Part shown: positions 37,053 to 45,118 of the stretch, piece after piece
How positions within the stretch are numbered: position 1 is the first letter of the stretch
Layout of the letters: each line of letters opens with the position of its first letter
Origin: Massilia sp. Mn16-1_5
GTDB taxonomy: Bacteria > Pseudomonadota > Gammaproteobacteria > Burkholderiales > Burkholderiaceae_D
Direction of reading: 5' to 3'
DNA length: 64,000 nt
Assembly (NCBI RefSeq): GCF_004798585.1
Contig: NZ_PPXQ01000003.1
Span: forward strand, 62,001 to 126,000
Notes under the pieces: generated by a model
Told to the model about the DNA's origin: nothing
The model's database searches: none
The model's input: the letters and a program-made list of their open reading frames with translations, nothing else
Program-made: the position numbers and the translations under genes

Positions 37053-38221
37053 GCCGCGCTCCCGAGCCGGGCCAGGGCGGCGGCGAGGCTGGCGTCTTCG
37101 ATGCGGCTGTTCTTGATCCATGCGCGCACCAGCGCCCGTGCTTCGCCGTCGCCGCTGGCCAGGGCCGCCTGGGCCAGGATGCGCAGGTCGGCGGGCTCTT
37201 TTTGCACCGCCCAGTTCAGCTTTGCCAGGCGCACGGCGGCCGCCGCGTCGCCGCGCAGGTCCAGCTCGAAGCGCGCCTGCTCGCGCTGGTGGACGCTGTC
37301 GCGGCGGCGCATGGCGGCGTCGAAACGGGCTGCCAGCTCGGCCGTCGCGCGGGCGGCGTCGGGCCGGCCCGCGGTCTTGAGGGCGATGGCGTAGCGCAGC
37401 AGCAGGGCATCGGCCTGGGTCTTGTCCTTGAGGAGCGCGATGACCTCGGGCGAGCGGCCGCGCTCGAGCAGGAAATCGGCATACGCGCCCAGCAGGTAGC
37501 TGTCTTGCGGATCGAGGGCGAGCGCTTCGCGGTAATGTGCCTCGGCCGCGTCGAGGCGGCCCAGGCGCGCCGCCATCTCGCCGAGCAGCGTTGCCACCCA
37601 GGCACGCAGTGCGGCCGGGCTGTCGGCGCGGGCAACATAGGTCTGGCGCAGGCGTTCGTAGCTTGCCCCAGCCTGGCCGCTGACGCTGCCGACGTTGGCC
37701 AGGCAGGCCTGCACCACCAGCTCGGGCGCGCGCGAATACAGGCGCATGCAGCTGGTGCGCGCCCCTGCGAAATCGCCCGTGATCAGCTGCACCGTGGCGC
37801 GCGTCAGCCAGGCCTGGGCATTGCCGCTGTCGCGCTTGAGGACGGTGTCGAGATCGGCCAGTGCCGGACCGAACTGGTGGGTGCTCTGGCGCAGGGTCGC
37901 GCGCAGCACCAGCACCGATGAAGGGGGCTGCGCCTGGTTCCACCATGGCGCCAGCGCCGCCTGGGCATAGCCGAGATAGCGCGGATCGCCGTCGCGCCGG
38001 CTTTGTTCGATGTAGCGCTGGGCCAGCGTGGTCGCCAGGCCCAGCTTGTGCGGATCGGCGGCGAGTGCCGTGCGCAGGCCTTGCAGCTGGCGCCGCGCGG
38101 GATCGAGGCCGCCCGGCAGGCGTTCGAGCACCTCGGCGCCGCTGGCCGGGATATGAGGCGCCGCGCCGGCGCTGGCGGCGGCAACTGCGCAGGCGAGTGA
38201 AACGATGATCTTGCCGAGCAT
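37049..38221 (-). CDS. Exported TPR-repeat protein
   Basis: A 390-residue protein with signal peptide (IIVSLACAVAAASAGA) and tetratricopeptide-like helical pairs over most of its length, e.g. AALADLDTVLKRDSGNAQAW-like repeats at about 120-145 and AEAHYREALALDPQDSYLL near 225-245. It is predicted to be a periplasmic scaffold. It overlaps the HupE-like gene by four bases and follows a small lipoprotein gene across a perfect 12-bp hairpin at 38241-38267. Confidence 0.85.
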   Translation of the reverse strand: MLGKIIVSLACAVAAASAGAAPHIPASGAEVLERLPGGLDPARRQLQGLRTALAADPHKLGLATTLAQRYIEQSRRDGDPRYLGYAQAALAPWWNQAQPPSSVLVLRATLRQSTHQFGPALADLDTVLKRDSGNAQAWLTRATVQLITGDFAGARTSCMRLYSRAPELVVQACLANVGSVSGQAGASYERLRQTYVARADSPAALRAWVATLLGEMAARLGRLDAAEAHYREALALDPQDSYLLGAYADFLLERGRSPEVIALLKDKTQADALLLRYAIALKTAGRPDAARATAELAARFDAAMRRRDSVHQREQARFELDLRGDAAAAVRLAKLNWAVQKEPADLRILAQAALASGDGEARALVRAWIKNSRIEDASLAAALARLGSAA

Positions 38222-38240
38222 GCGTACTCCGAAAAGAAAT

Positions 38241-38267
38241 GCGCGGAACGGCCAAGCCGTTCCGCGC
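38241..38267 (-). terminator. Intercistronic hairpin, possible attenuator
   Basis: Perfect 12-bp stem GCGCGGAACGGC / GCCGTTCCGCGC with loop CAA. On the minus strand it is followed by ATTTCTTTTC. It lies between the lipoprotein and TPR genes and may reduce expression of the last two genes or protect the upstream mRNA. Confidence 0.6.
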
Positions 38268-38280
38268 AGAGAACACGAGA

Positions 38281-38547
38281 TCAGCCGACCGGCTTCGGCT
38301 CGGTGTCCTCGGGTTTGGTTTCGGTCACGCCGTCGATCGACGCCGGTTCCTCGTTATCGATCAGGGCCCCAACGCGGGCCATCACGTAGTCGAAGAAGGA
38401 GTCGTTCGCCGCCACCGGCGGCGGTGTCGTACCGCCGCCCGGCGAGCCGTCGGACTCCGGCTTGTCGAGACCGCCGCAGGCCGTCAGCGCGAGGACCGTG
38501 CACAGGGCGGCGCCGCGTGCCAGGCGAGATAAGGGAGAGGTGGACAT
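38281..38547 (-). CDS. Small lipoprotein (88 aa)
   Basis: Signal peptide with lipobox LALTAC (Cys at about residue 24), then a Gly/Pro-rich linker (SPGGGTTPPPVA), a short FFDYVMARVGALID helix and an acidic tail. Anchored to the outer or inner membrane. No family recognised. It lies 12 bases after the first DUF4331 gene, so the two are probably cotranscribed. Confidence 0.75.
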   Translation of the reverse strand: MSTSPLSRLARGAALCTVLALTACGGLDKPESDGSPGGGTTPPPVAANDSFFDYVMARVGALIDNEEPASIDGVTETKPEDTEPKPVG

Positions 38548-38559
38548 GGATGCGCTCCT

Positions 38560-40056
38560 TTACTGGTTGCCCGGCAGCGGCGTGTTCAGGTAGGGGAAGG
38601 CCGCCTTGAAGCTGTTGGCATCCTTGCGTACGCCGTCGGTCAGCGGCAGTGCGCCGGCCGGTGCGTCGGTCGGCTTGCAGCCCACGCCGAGCGCGTCGCC
38701 GGTACCGGTCAGCGCGCACAGGGCGCCCATCGCGACCCGCAGCGAGACGTCGACGATGTCGTCGCCCGGACGGCGTCCGTTGGGGAAGCCGGCATTGTCG
38801 CCGGCGGCCACGCCGAGCGGATTCTGCGAAGCCTGGGCGGTCGGCTCGATGCTGGTATTCAGGCGCAGCATTTCGGAAGCGACCACGTTCTTCGGCTGGT
38901 TCACGCCGGGCAGGCCCTTGAGGAAGGCAGTCACCAGGTCAGTGCGCGGGAAGTTGGTCGGTGCCTTGGCCGAAGGGAACAGCGTTTCCACCACGGCCGG
39001 CAGCACCGGGTTGGTGACGTAGTTGGCCCACTGGGCGTCGTCCTTCGGCTTCGAGGTATTGAAGCGGTCCTTGTCGTCCATGCCGATGATGACTTCGTTC
39101 ACCAGCGGCATGCCGACGCGCGAGACCTGGGTCCAGGCGCCGCCTTCCTTGACGGCGTTGTTGATGCCCGAGGCCGGATTCGGATTGACCAGGCGCGCCT
39201 GGCGCATGCTGGCCGTGGCGTAGGCACCGATCACCGGATCGGCGGCGGTCGCCAGGCAGCCCACCGGCAGTTCGAGCGCGATCGTGCTGACGTTCTTGTT
39301 TTCCAGGTCGTTCTTGTTGCCGCCCGCCTCAGGGCCGAGCGGATTCAGGTTGAACAGGTCGAAGATCTTGCCGACCGCGATGTAGAAGGGCTCCTTGCGC
39401 TGGCCGACGAACACGCGTCCCGTGCCGCAGCCCGGCACGTTGATGTCGTAGATGTGCTGGTTGGCGTAGGTTTCGTAGCCGCTGGTGCCGCCGAAGACCT
39501 TGTCGCCGATGTTGTCGACCGGCTTGTCGAATTCGGTGGCGCCGCTGGTGCCGGCCAGACGGGTGCGGGTGCCGCTGCGGCGGTCGCCCTTGACCATGTC
39601 GATGGTGTAGGTCTCGCGTACGTTCAGGGAGGCCGGGTTGACGCCGCTGATCGTCGACGAATTGATCAGCGGGATCAGGACCTGCTTGCCGCCGATGTTC
39701 AGGGCCGTGCGCTTGGACGTGTTCTTGAAGCGGATCTGGAAGCTGATGTCTTCCTTGGCGTCGCCGTTGTTGTCGACGTGAATTTCATACAGGGCGTTCT
39801 GGTCGAACTGGTAGAAGTTCGGGCCGCCTTGCGGATCCTGGAAGGGAATGAAGTTGGCGATCATCGTCACGAAGCCGCTGCGCCCTGGCGCGTAGCTGCG
39901 GAACATGTAGAAGTCGGTACCGTCGACTTTCGGTGAATTCGTCAAAAATGGTGCCTCGCGGTGACTCGAGGCAAGCACCGGTCCGGACAGCGCAGCAAGC
40001 GCCGTTCCCGTTAAAATGGCTGCCGTCCATAGGGATTTCTTCTGCACTTGTCGCAT
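38560..40056 (-). CDS. Exported DUF4331 protein, copy 1
   Basis: A 498-residue exported protein. The signal peptide ends before SSHREAPF, the invariant start of mature DUF4331 proteins. Further family blocks are VDGTDFYMFRSY, ALYEIHVDNNGDAKED, VNEVIIGMDDKDRFN and NGRRPGDDIVDVSLRVAMG. Function unknown; repeated Asp/Asn-rich turns suggest a beta-rich Ca-binding fold, as inference. A paralogue lies at 42243-43805. This gene heads an operon with lipoprotein, TPR and HupE-like genes and is divergent from an ECF sigma factor gene. Confidence 0.9.
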   Translation of the reverse strand: MRQVQKKSLWTAAILTGTALAALSGPVLASSHREAPFLTNSPKVDGTDFYMFRSYAPGRSGFVTMIANFIPFQDPQGGPNFYQFDQNALYEIHVDNNGDAKEDISFQIRFKNTSKRTALNIGGKQVLIPLINSSTISGVNPASLNVRETYTIDMVKGDRRSGTRTRLAGTSGATEFDKPVDNIGDKVFGGTSGYETYANQHIYDINVPGCGTGRVFVGQRKEPFYIAVGKIFDLFNLNPLGPEAGGNKNDLENKNVSTIALELPVGCLATAADPVIGAYATASMRQARLVNPNPASGINNAVKEGGAWTQVSRVGMPLVNEVIIGMDDKDRFNTSKPKDDAQWANYVTNPVLPAVVETLFPSAKAPTNFPRTDLVTAFLKGLPGVNQPKNVVASEMLRLNTSIEPTAQASQNPLGVAAGDNAGFPNGRRPGDDIVDVSLRVAMGALCALTGTGDALGVGCKPTDAPAGALPLTDGVRKDANSFKAAFPYLNTPLPGNQ

Positions 40057-40301
40057 CTCGCTCTCCGGTTGATTATTCGATTTAAGTTTCGTTTAAGTTT
40101 GAAATCTGAGGATATTGATTATGTGGCAACCGTGGCGCGCGATTGAATTGCTGCGTTCGCACACTGGTTGTAAGGGTATATACGCAGCGCCCGGCTTATT
40201 GGATTCAAAATATTTTTCTCGCAATGTCTCGGCTTTAAATATGGTATTTTTCGTCGCGTCATCAACACGGGCGCGACCATGATTTCTTCGAAGGACACAG
40301 C

Positions 40302-40886
40302 TTGAGCACGGCAATGGCAGCATCGGATCCGGCGCAGCTGCGCGCCTGGCTGCACGGGGCTGCGCGGCGCGACCGCATGGCCTTCCGCGCGCTCTATGAC
40401 GCCAGCGCACCCCGGCTGTATGGCCTGGCGTTGCGCATCCTCGGCCGGCGCGAACTGGCGGAAGAGGTGCTGCAGGAGAGCTTCGTCGCGATCTGGCACC
40501 ACGCGGTCGACTACGAGAGCGCGCTGTCGGCGCCGATGACCTGGATGACGGCGATCGTGCGCAACCGCGCCTTCGATGTGCTGCGCCGCACCCGCAGCGA
40601 AGGCGAGGCCGATGGCGCCGACAGCGAGGCGCTCGCCTCCCTGCCCGACCTGGCGGCCACGCCCGCCGAGCGCATGCAGATGAGCAGCGAAGCGCAGGCG
40701 CTGGCCGACTGCATGGCGGCGCTGGACGATAAACACCGCGAAGTGGTGGGCATGGCCTTCTTCCACGACCTGTCGCACAGCGACGTCGCCGATCGGCTGA
40801 TGCTGCCGCTGGGGACCGTCAAGACCTGGATCCGGCGCAGCCTGGCGCGCCTGCACGCCTGCCTGAGCGCGCGGGGTGCCGCATGA
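40302..40886 (+). CDS. ECF-family RNA polymerase sigma factor
   Basis: A 194-residue sigma-70 family factor. Region 2 is visible from AFRALYDASAPRLYGLAL to ESFVAIWHHA and WMTAIVRNRAFDVLRRTR, region 4 as HSDVADRLMLPLGTVKTWIRR with its helix-turn-helix. It resembles the SigK/RpoE-like group linked to RskA-type anti-sigma factors. Start: TTG at 40302 with AAGGA upstream, or ATG at 40314. Its stop overlaps the anti-sigma gene by four bases. The flanking DUF4331 operons are plausible targets, not demonstrated. Confidence 0.93.
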   Translation: MSTAMAASDPAQLRAWLHGAARRDRMAFRALYDASAPRLYGLALRILGRRELAEEVLQESFVAIWHHAVDYESALSAPMTWMTAIVRNRAFDVLRRTRSEGEADGADSEALASLPDLAATPAERMQMSSEAQALADCMAALDDKHREVVGMAFFHDLSHSDVADRLMLPLGTVKTWIRRSLARLHACLSARGAA

Positions 40887-41587
40887 AGCTGCGCGGGAAC
40901 GAAGCATTGCGCGAGCGCCTGGCGGCCGAATATGTGCTCGGTACCCTGCGCGGCCGCGCGCGGCGCCGATTCGAGGGCCTGATGCACGACGACGCCGCCC
41001 TGCGCCGCACCACCCGCGAATGGAACGAGCGCTTGGGCGCGATGGCCGAATTCGCACCGGCGGCGGTGCCCGACAAGCGGGTCTGGCGCGTCATCGAGGC
41101 GCGCCTGGACCTGCGGCCGGCGGCTCCGCGCTGGCAGTTCTGGCGCCACGGTTCGCTGGCGATGTGGCGCTCGCTCGGCCTGGCCTCGTCGGCCGCCGCC
41201 GCATTGCTGCTGGTCGCGGTGCTGGCCCTGCGGCCCGATACGGCGCACGTGAGCGACGTCGCCAGCCTGACCGATGCAGCGGCGCGTCCGGTCCTGGTGG
41301 TCAGCGCCGACCGTCAACGCCAGCTGATGACGGTCAAAGTCGTTGCGAGCGTCGCCCTGACGCCGCAGCAGGCGCTGCAACTCTGGGCCGTGCCGCGCGC
41401 CGGCAAGCCGCGCTCGCTCGGCGTGCTGGGCGCGGGCCGCGAGCTGACCTTGCCGCTGCCGGCGCATGCCATCGGCGCCGACGTCGCCCTCCTTGCGGTC
41501 AGCCTCGAGCCGAAAGGCGGCTCCCCCGATCCGAACGGACCAAGCGGCCCGATCCTGTACAAAGGCGGCTGGGCGCACTTGTTGTAA
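40883..41587 (+). CDS. RskA-type transmembrane anti-sigma factor
   Basis: A 234-residue protein: N-terminal sigma-binding helical part (EALRERLAAEYVLGTLRGRARRRF-like, residues 6-30), one transmembrane helix (AAAALLLVAVLALR, about 105-120) and a C-terminal periplasmic RskA domain (LMTVKVVASVALTPQQALQLWAV, GKPRSLGVL, LAVSLEPKGGSP). It should hold the sigma factor inactive until a periplasmic signal triggers proteolysis. Overlap with the sigma gene (ATGA) supports balanced expression. Confidence 0.92.
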   Translation: MKLRGNEALRERLAAEYVLGTLRGRARRRFEGLMHDDAALRRTTREWNERLGAMAEFAPAAVPDKRVWRVIEARLDLRPAAPRWQFWRHGSLAMWRSLGLASSAAAALLLVAVLALRPDTAHVSDVASLTDAAARPVLVVSADRQRQLMTVKVVASVALTPQQALQLWAVPRAGKPRSLGVLGAGRELTLPLPAHAIGADVALLAVSLEPKGGSPDPNGPSGPILYKGGWAHLL

Positions 41588-41601
41588 GCGCGCCAGGCCG
41601 T

Positions 41602-41640
41602 ACCGGCAGCGCTGCCGCGAAGCGCGCGGCAGCGCTGTCG
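41602..41640. terminator. Large hairpin between convergent anti-sigma and PEP-CTERM genes
   Basis: CCGGCAGCGCTGCCGCG and CGCGGCAGCGCTGTCGG pair over 17 positions (one G-T). There is no T-run, so termination would be structural or simply mRNA protection. It fills the gap between the two stop codons. Confidence 0.6.
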
Positions 41641-41641
41641 G

Positions 41642-42220
41642 TCACGCTCCCGGGCGTACCGCGGCGCTCCTGCGCACCCCAAGCAGCAGGCCTGCCCCGA
41701 GCAGCAGCAGGGCGGCCGAGGCCGGCTCCGGCACCTCGCCGGCGGCGAGGCGGATGTCGTCCACCACCAGGTCGCCGCCGGCCATGAAGCGCAGCTCGGT
41801 CAAGCCGCTCCACATGGGCGCCTGAATCGCGGACAATTGCGACAGCGCCAGCAGGGTGCTGAGCTGGCTGCTGTCGCCGAAGATGCCGGTGATGCGCAGC
41901 GTGGCATTCCCTTGCGGATCGAGGGGGGCGGCCGCCAGGCCGGCGAAGCTGAAGGTCCCACCGCCCTGCGCCATCAGGCTGACCGTGCTGCCGTCGAGCA
42001 GGACGAGGGCGCCGCTCATGGCCGTGCCCAGGCCGTCGATGGTGAGGAAGCCGGCGGCCTCGCCGCTCAGGGCGAAGCCGGCTTCCTGGTAGACGGCGCG
42101 GCCGCTGGCGTTGTCGATATCGATGAGTGCGGGGTTGTCGAAGTTGACGACGGCCGCCCCGGCCAGCCCGCTTGCGCCGAGGGCGCAGGCGGCAGCCAGT
42201 GTTCCAAGTAGTTTTTTCAT
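41642..42220 (-). CDS. PEP-CTERM sorting-signal protein
   Basis: A 192-residue exported protein with signal peptide (KKLLGTLAAACALGASGLAGA) and a C-terminal tripartite PEP-CTERM signal: VPEPAS, hydrophobic AALLLLGAGLLLGV, then RR. Mature part is a beta-rich domain with AVYQEAGFALSGEAAGF and GLTELRFMAGGDLVVDDI, like many PEP-CTERM cargo proteins. Exosortase should cleave the tail and pass the protein to the surface or exopolysaccharide. It follows the second DUF4331 gene by 22 bases and may share its transcript. Confidence 0.9.
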   Translation of the reverse strand: MKKLLGTLAAACALGASGLAGAAVVNFDNPALIDIDNASGRAVYQEAGFALSGEAAGFLTIDGLGTAMSGALVLLDGSTVSLMAQGGGTFSFAGLAAAPLDPQGNATLRITGIFGDSSQLSTLLALSQLSAIQAPMWSGLTELRFMAGGDLVVDDIRLAAGEVPEPASAALLLLGAGLLLGVRRSAAVRPGA

Positions 42221-42242
42221 GTCGGTCTCCTGTGATGGACGC

Positions 42243-43805
42243 TTATTGCGCGCCCGGAAGCGGCGTGTTCAGGTACGGGAAGCCGGACAGGAAGGGCTGG
42301 ACTGCCTGGTCGACCGCATCGTGGAGCCGGAAAGCGGTAGCGCCCAGCGGTACGGCGGACGGGTTGCAGGCCGCGCCGAAGCCGAACGCGTTGTTGTTCC
42401 CGTTGGCCATGCACAGTCCACCCATCGCCACCACCAGCGAGATGTCGACCACGTCGTCCTTCGGACGGCGGCCGTTCGGATAGCCGGCGTTGTCGGAGCC
42501 GCCGGCGAGCACATTGCCCACGATGCCGAGCCGGTTCTGCTGGGCAAACGGCACGGCCGGGATCGACGTGTTCAGGCGCAGCATTTCGGATGGCGTCGGA
42601 TTGAGCGGACGGTTGACGTTCGCGATGCCGGTCAGGAAGGCGGTCACCAGGTCCTGGCGCGGCAGGTTGCGCGGCGCGGCGCTGCCCGGCGCCAGTCCCA
42701 TCGCGATCTCCACGAGTTTCGGCAGCGTCGGGTTGGTGACATAGGTGGCGAACTGGCCGTCGTTTTGCGGCAGCGAGCTGTTGAAGCGATCCTTGTCCGG
42801 CAGGCCGATGATCACTTCATTCACGAGCGGCATGCCGAGACGCGATACCTGGACGAAAGCGCCGCCATAGCTGACCGTGGTCTGGTGGCCGGAGGGCGGG
42901 TTCGCATTGACCAGCTGGCTTTGCCGGATGCTGGCCGTGGTCCAGGTGCCGATCACCGGATCGGCCGTCGTCTTCGACAGCAGGCAGCTCTTGTGGACTT
43001 CGACCGCCAGCGAGGTCACGTTCTTGTTGGCCAGCGGATTGGGCGCCGCGTTGATCTTGGACGGATCGGTGATCACCGACAGCGGCGCGTTGATCAGGTC
43101 GAACACCGTGCCGAGGTTGACGGCAAATCCTTCGCGCCGCTGTCCGGCAAACACGCGGCCCGGCACCGAGCAGCCGGGAATGCTCACGTCATAGATGTGC
43201 TGGGCCGCATACGCAGCATACTGCGGGATGGTCTTGGTGCCGATATTGTCGACCGGCTTGTCGAAACTGGTGGCGCCGCTGCCCACCCGCGCCAGCGCCG
43301 CTGCCTGGCCGCTGCGCCGGTCGCCGCGGATCAGGGTGACGGTGAATTTTTCGTTGACGTTCAGCGCCGGCGAATTCGGTCCCTGCACCTGGCCGGCCTG
43401 GGTCAGTGGAATCGGTACGCTTTGGGTGCCGATCGGCAGCGCGATGCGGTTGAAGACATTCTGGAAGCGGAACTGGAAGGTCAGGTCTTCCTTCGCATCG
43501 CCGTTATTGTCGACGTGAATCTCGTAGAGGGCGTTCGGATCCATTTTGAAATAATTCGGCCCGCCGAACGGATCCTGCAAGGGCTGGTAGTTCGCAATCA
43601 GGGTCACATAGCCGGAGCGTCCCTGTTCATAGCTGTTGAAGGCGTAGAGATCGGTGCCGTCGACTTTCGGCTGGGTGGTAATGAAGGGCGCTTCGCGGTG
43701 GCTCGATGCCTGGGCGGGCAGCGCCGCCACGATGGCCAGGAAAGGACAGCTTGCGGCGATGAGTAATTCACGGAACGATGGACGGCGTACGGCGTGGTCA
43801 ACCAT
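42243..43805 (-). CDS. Exported DUF4331 protein, copy 2
   Basis: A 520-residue paralogue of copy 1 with SSHREAPF after the signal peptide, VDGTDLYAFNSYEQGRSGY, ALYEIHVDNNGDAKED, NEVIIGLPDKDRFNSS and NGRRPKDDVVDISLVVAMGG. I take the ATG at 43805, which has AAGGAG seven to eight bases upstream; the frame could extend to 43880. A run of ten A (minus strand) lies about 50 bases upstream (43852-43861). It is followed by the PEP-CTERM gene. Function unknown; the duplicated DUF4331 genes flank the sigma/anti-sigma pair. Confidence 0.9.
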   Translation of the reverse strand: MVDHAVRRPSFRELLIAASCPFLAIVAALPAQASSHREAPFITTQPKVDGTDLYAFNSYEQGRSGYVTLIANYQPLQDPFGGPNYFKMDPNALYEIHVDNNGDAKEDLTFQFRFQNVFNRIALPIGTQSVPIPLTQAGQVQGPNSPALNVNEKFTVTLIRGDRRSGQAAALARVGSGATSFDKPVDNIGTKTIPQYAAYAAQHIYDVSIPGCSVPGRVFAGQRREGFAVNLGTVFDLINAPLSVITDPSKINAAPNPLANKNVTSLAVEVHKSCLLSKTTADPVIGTWTTASIRQSQLVNANPPSGHQTTVSYGGAFVQVSRLGMPLVNEVIIGLPDKDRFNSSLPQNDGQFATYVTNPTLPKLVEIAMGLAPGSAAPRNLPRQDLVTAFLTGIANVNRPLNPTPSEMLRLNTSIPAVPFAQQNRLGIVGNVLAGGSDNAGYPNGRRPKDDVVDISLVVAMGGLCMANGNNNAFGFGAACNPSAVPLGATAFRLHDAVDQAVQPFLSGFPYLNTPLPGAQ

Positions 43806-44083
43806 GATGCGTCTCCTTGATGAATTTAAGTGCCAAATAATCAAATATTGCTTTTTTTTTTGTCTCCGGCTGAGATGCATCCCTTGAATTTGCCAAAATT
43901 GCGGCTTTTTGAGACCCGAGCATAAAATGTGCCACGGCCTGGAATGCCTATGAAACGTTTACAGCACGCTGGAAATCGGCGGGGCATCTGTAAAAGATTC
44001 CGACAAATTGCGCTAGGAAATTGAGTGGAATGAAAAGAAACAGTGCTGCGGGGAAGCGGGCACAGCTGGACGGGGAAGGGACG
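43806..44083. other. Gap between divergent/unrelated genes, no gene seen
   Basis: About 280 bases upstream of the second DUF4331 gene. Apart from the ten-base homopolymer at 43852-43861 and AT-rich stretches suitable for a promoter, I see no gene, repeat or terminator. Confidence 0.5.
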
Positions 44084-44488
44084 TCAGCGGGCGGCTGGTT
44101 CAGCCGCCCAGGGGCCCATCGTCGCCAGGATGGCCTCGAGTTTCACGGGCTTGACCAGGTAATGATCGAAGCCCGCCGCCCGCGCGCGTTGGGCGCAGTC
44201 GCGCGCAAGATGACCGGTGATGGCCACGATCAACACGTTCGCCGTCTGCGGCATGCGGCGCAGTGCCGCGCACAGCTCGAAGCCGTTCTGGTCGGGCAGG
44301 TGAATCGCGGTGAAGATGGCGTGCGGACGGAACAGGGGAGCCCAGGCAAGGGCCTTGGTGCCAGTGGTGACGGTCTTGACTTCATAGCCCATGCTCAGGA
44401 ACAGGGCCGCGAACAGGTCGCGCGTTTCCTCGCTGCGGTCGGCCAAAAGAATCCGGAAAGGCTGCTCTCCACATGTCCTTGGAAGCAT
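44084..44488 (-). CDS. Degenerate single-domain response-regulator (pseudo-receiver)
   Basis: A 134-residue CheY-like receiver fold: ILLADRSEETR (acidic pocket, Asp17), the alpha/beta core with AIFTAIHLPDQNGFEL, then AITGH (Thr91) and HYLVKPVK (Lys113). The usual phospho-accepting Asp at the end of beta-3 (LLD-I-x-LP) is replaced by Ala61 (FTAIHLP), so normal phosphorylation is not possible. It may act as a phosphorylation-independent partner of a kinase. It is divergent from an intact receiver gene at 44668. Confidence 0.8.
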   Translation of the reverse strand: MLPRTCGEQPFRILLADRSEETRDLFAALFLSMGYEVKTVTTGTKALAWAPLFRPHAIFTAIHLPDQNGFELCAALRRMPQTANVLIVAITGHLARDCAQRARAAGFDHYLVKPVKLEAILATMGPWAAEPAAR

Positions 44489-44667
44489 CGTATTGCCTTT
44501 CCTTATTGCTGCTCGTTAACATCGAAGCCCAGTATGGGCGCTGCCTGCCTCCGAACGCAAGGTTTTTGCCGCAATCTACGAAAAAAGAGCGGGCACGACG
44601 CCAATGCATTATGTAAAACATTCACATTGTCACGTCACCACACAATACAGGTGCTGTAGGATGGAGC

Positions 44668-45057
44668 ATGGTCAAAAAAGCCCTGATTGTCGATGACTTC
44701 CCCTTCGACGCCGAATTGACGCGCCGCGTCCTGCAGAGCTGCACCGACGACCATGAAATCGTGGTGGTCTCGGACGGCGAAGAAGCACTGCGCGAACTGA
44801 ACAAGGAGCCGGACTTCGACGTCGTCCTGCTCGACTTGAAGCTGCCCAAGGTGGACGGTTTCGAAGTCCTCAAGGAAATCTCCTCCAAGCCCTTCCTGTC
44901 CGATATCCCCGTCATCGTGCTGTCGAGCTCGCGCAACGAAGCCGACCGCATGCGCACGCGCGTGCTCGGCGCCGGGGATTTCGTCGAGAAGGCCATCGAT
45001 TACTCGGTGTTCAAGGCGGACCTGACGCGGGCGCTGGCGCAGTTCGGGTTCGCGTGA
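44668..45057 (+). CDS. Single-domain response regulator (Rcp1-like)
   Basis: A 129-residue receiver with no output domain. The acidic pocket ALIVDDFPFD (Asp9, Asp10), phospho-acceptor Asp56 in VVLLDLKLPKVDGFE, Ser in VLSSSRNEADR and Lys in DFVEKAID are intact. Such stand-alone receivers relay phosphate or regulate kinases; candidate partners are the two kinases of the KaiC modules, not adjacent. It faces the pseudo-receiver gene across about 180 bases and converges on the M29-like gene. Confidence 0.9.
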   Translation: MVKKALIVDDFPFDAELTRRVLQSCTDDHEIVVVSDGEEALRELNKEPDFDVVLLDLKLPKVDGFEVLKEISSKPFLSDIPVIVLSSSRNEADRMRTRVLGAGDFVEKAIDYSVFKADLTRALAQFGFA

Positions 45058-45118
45058 GCGATCCACGGTCGCGCAAGGCGGCCGCAAGCGCAACGGCCCG
45101 GATACCAGACGAGGCCCT

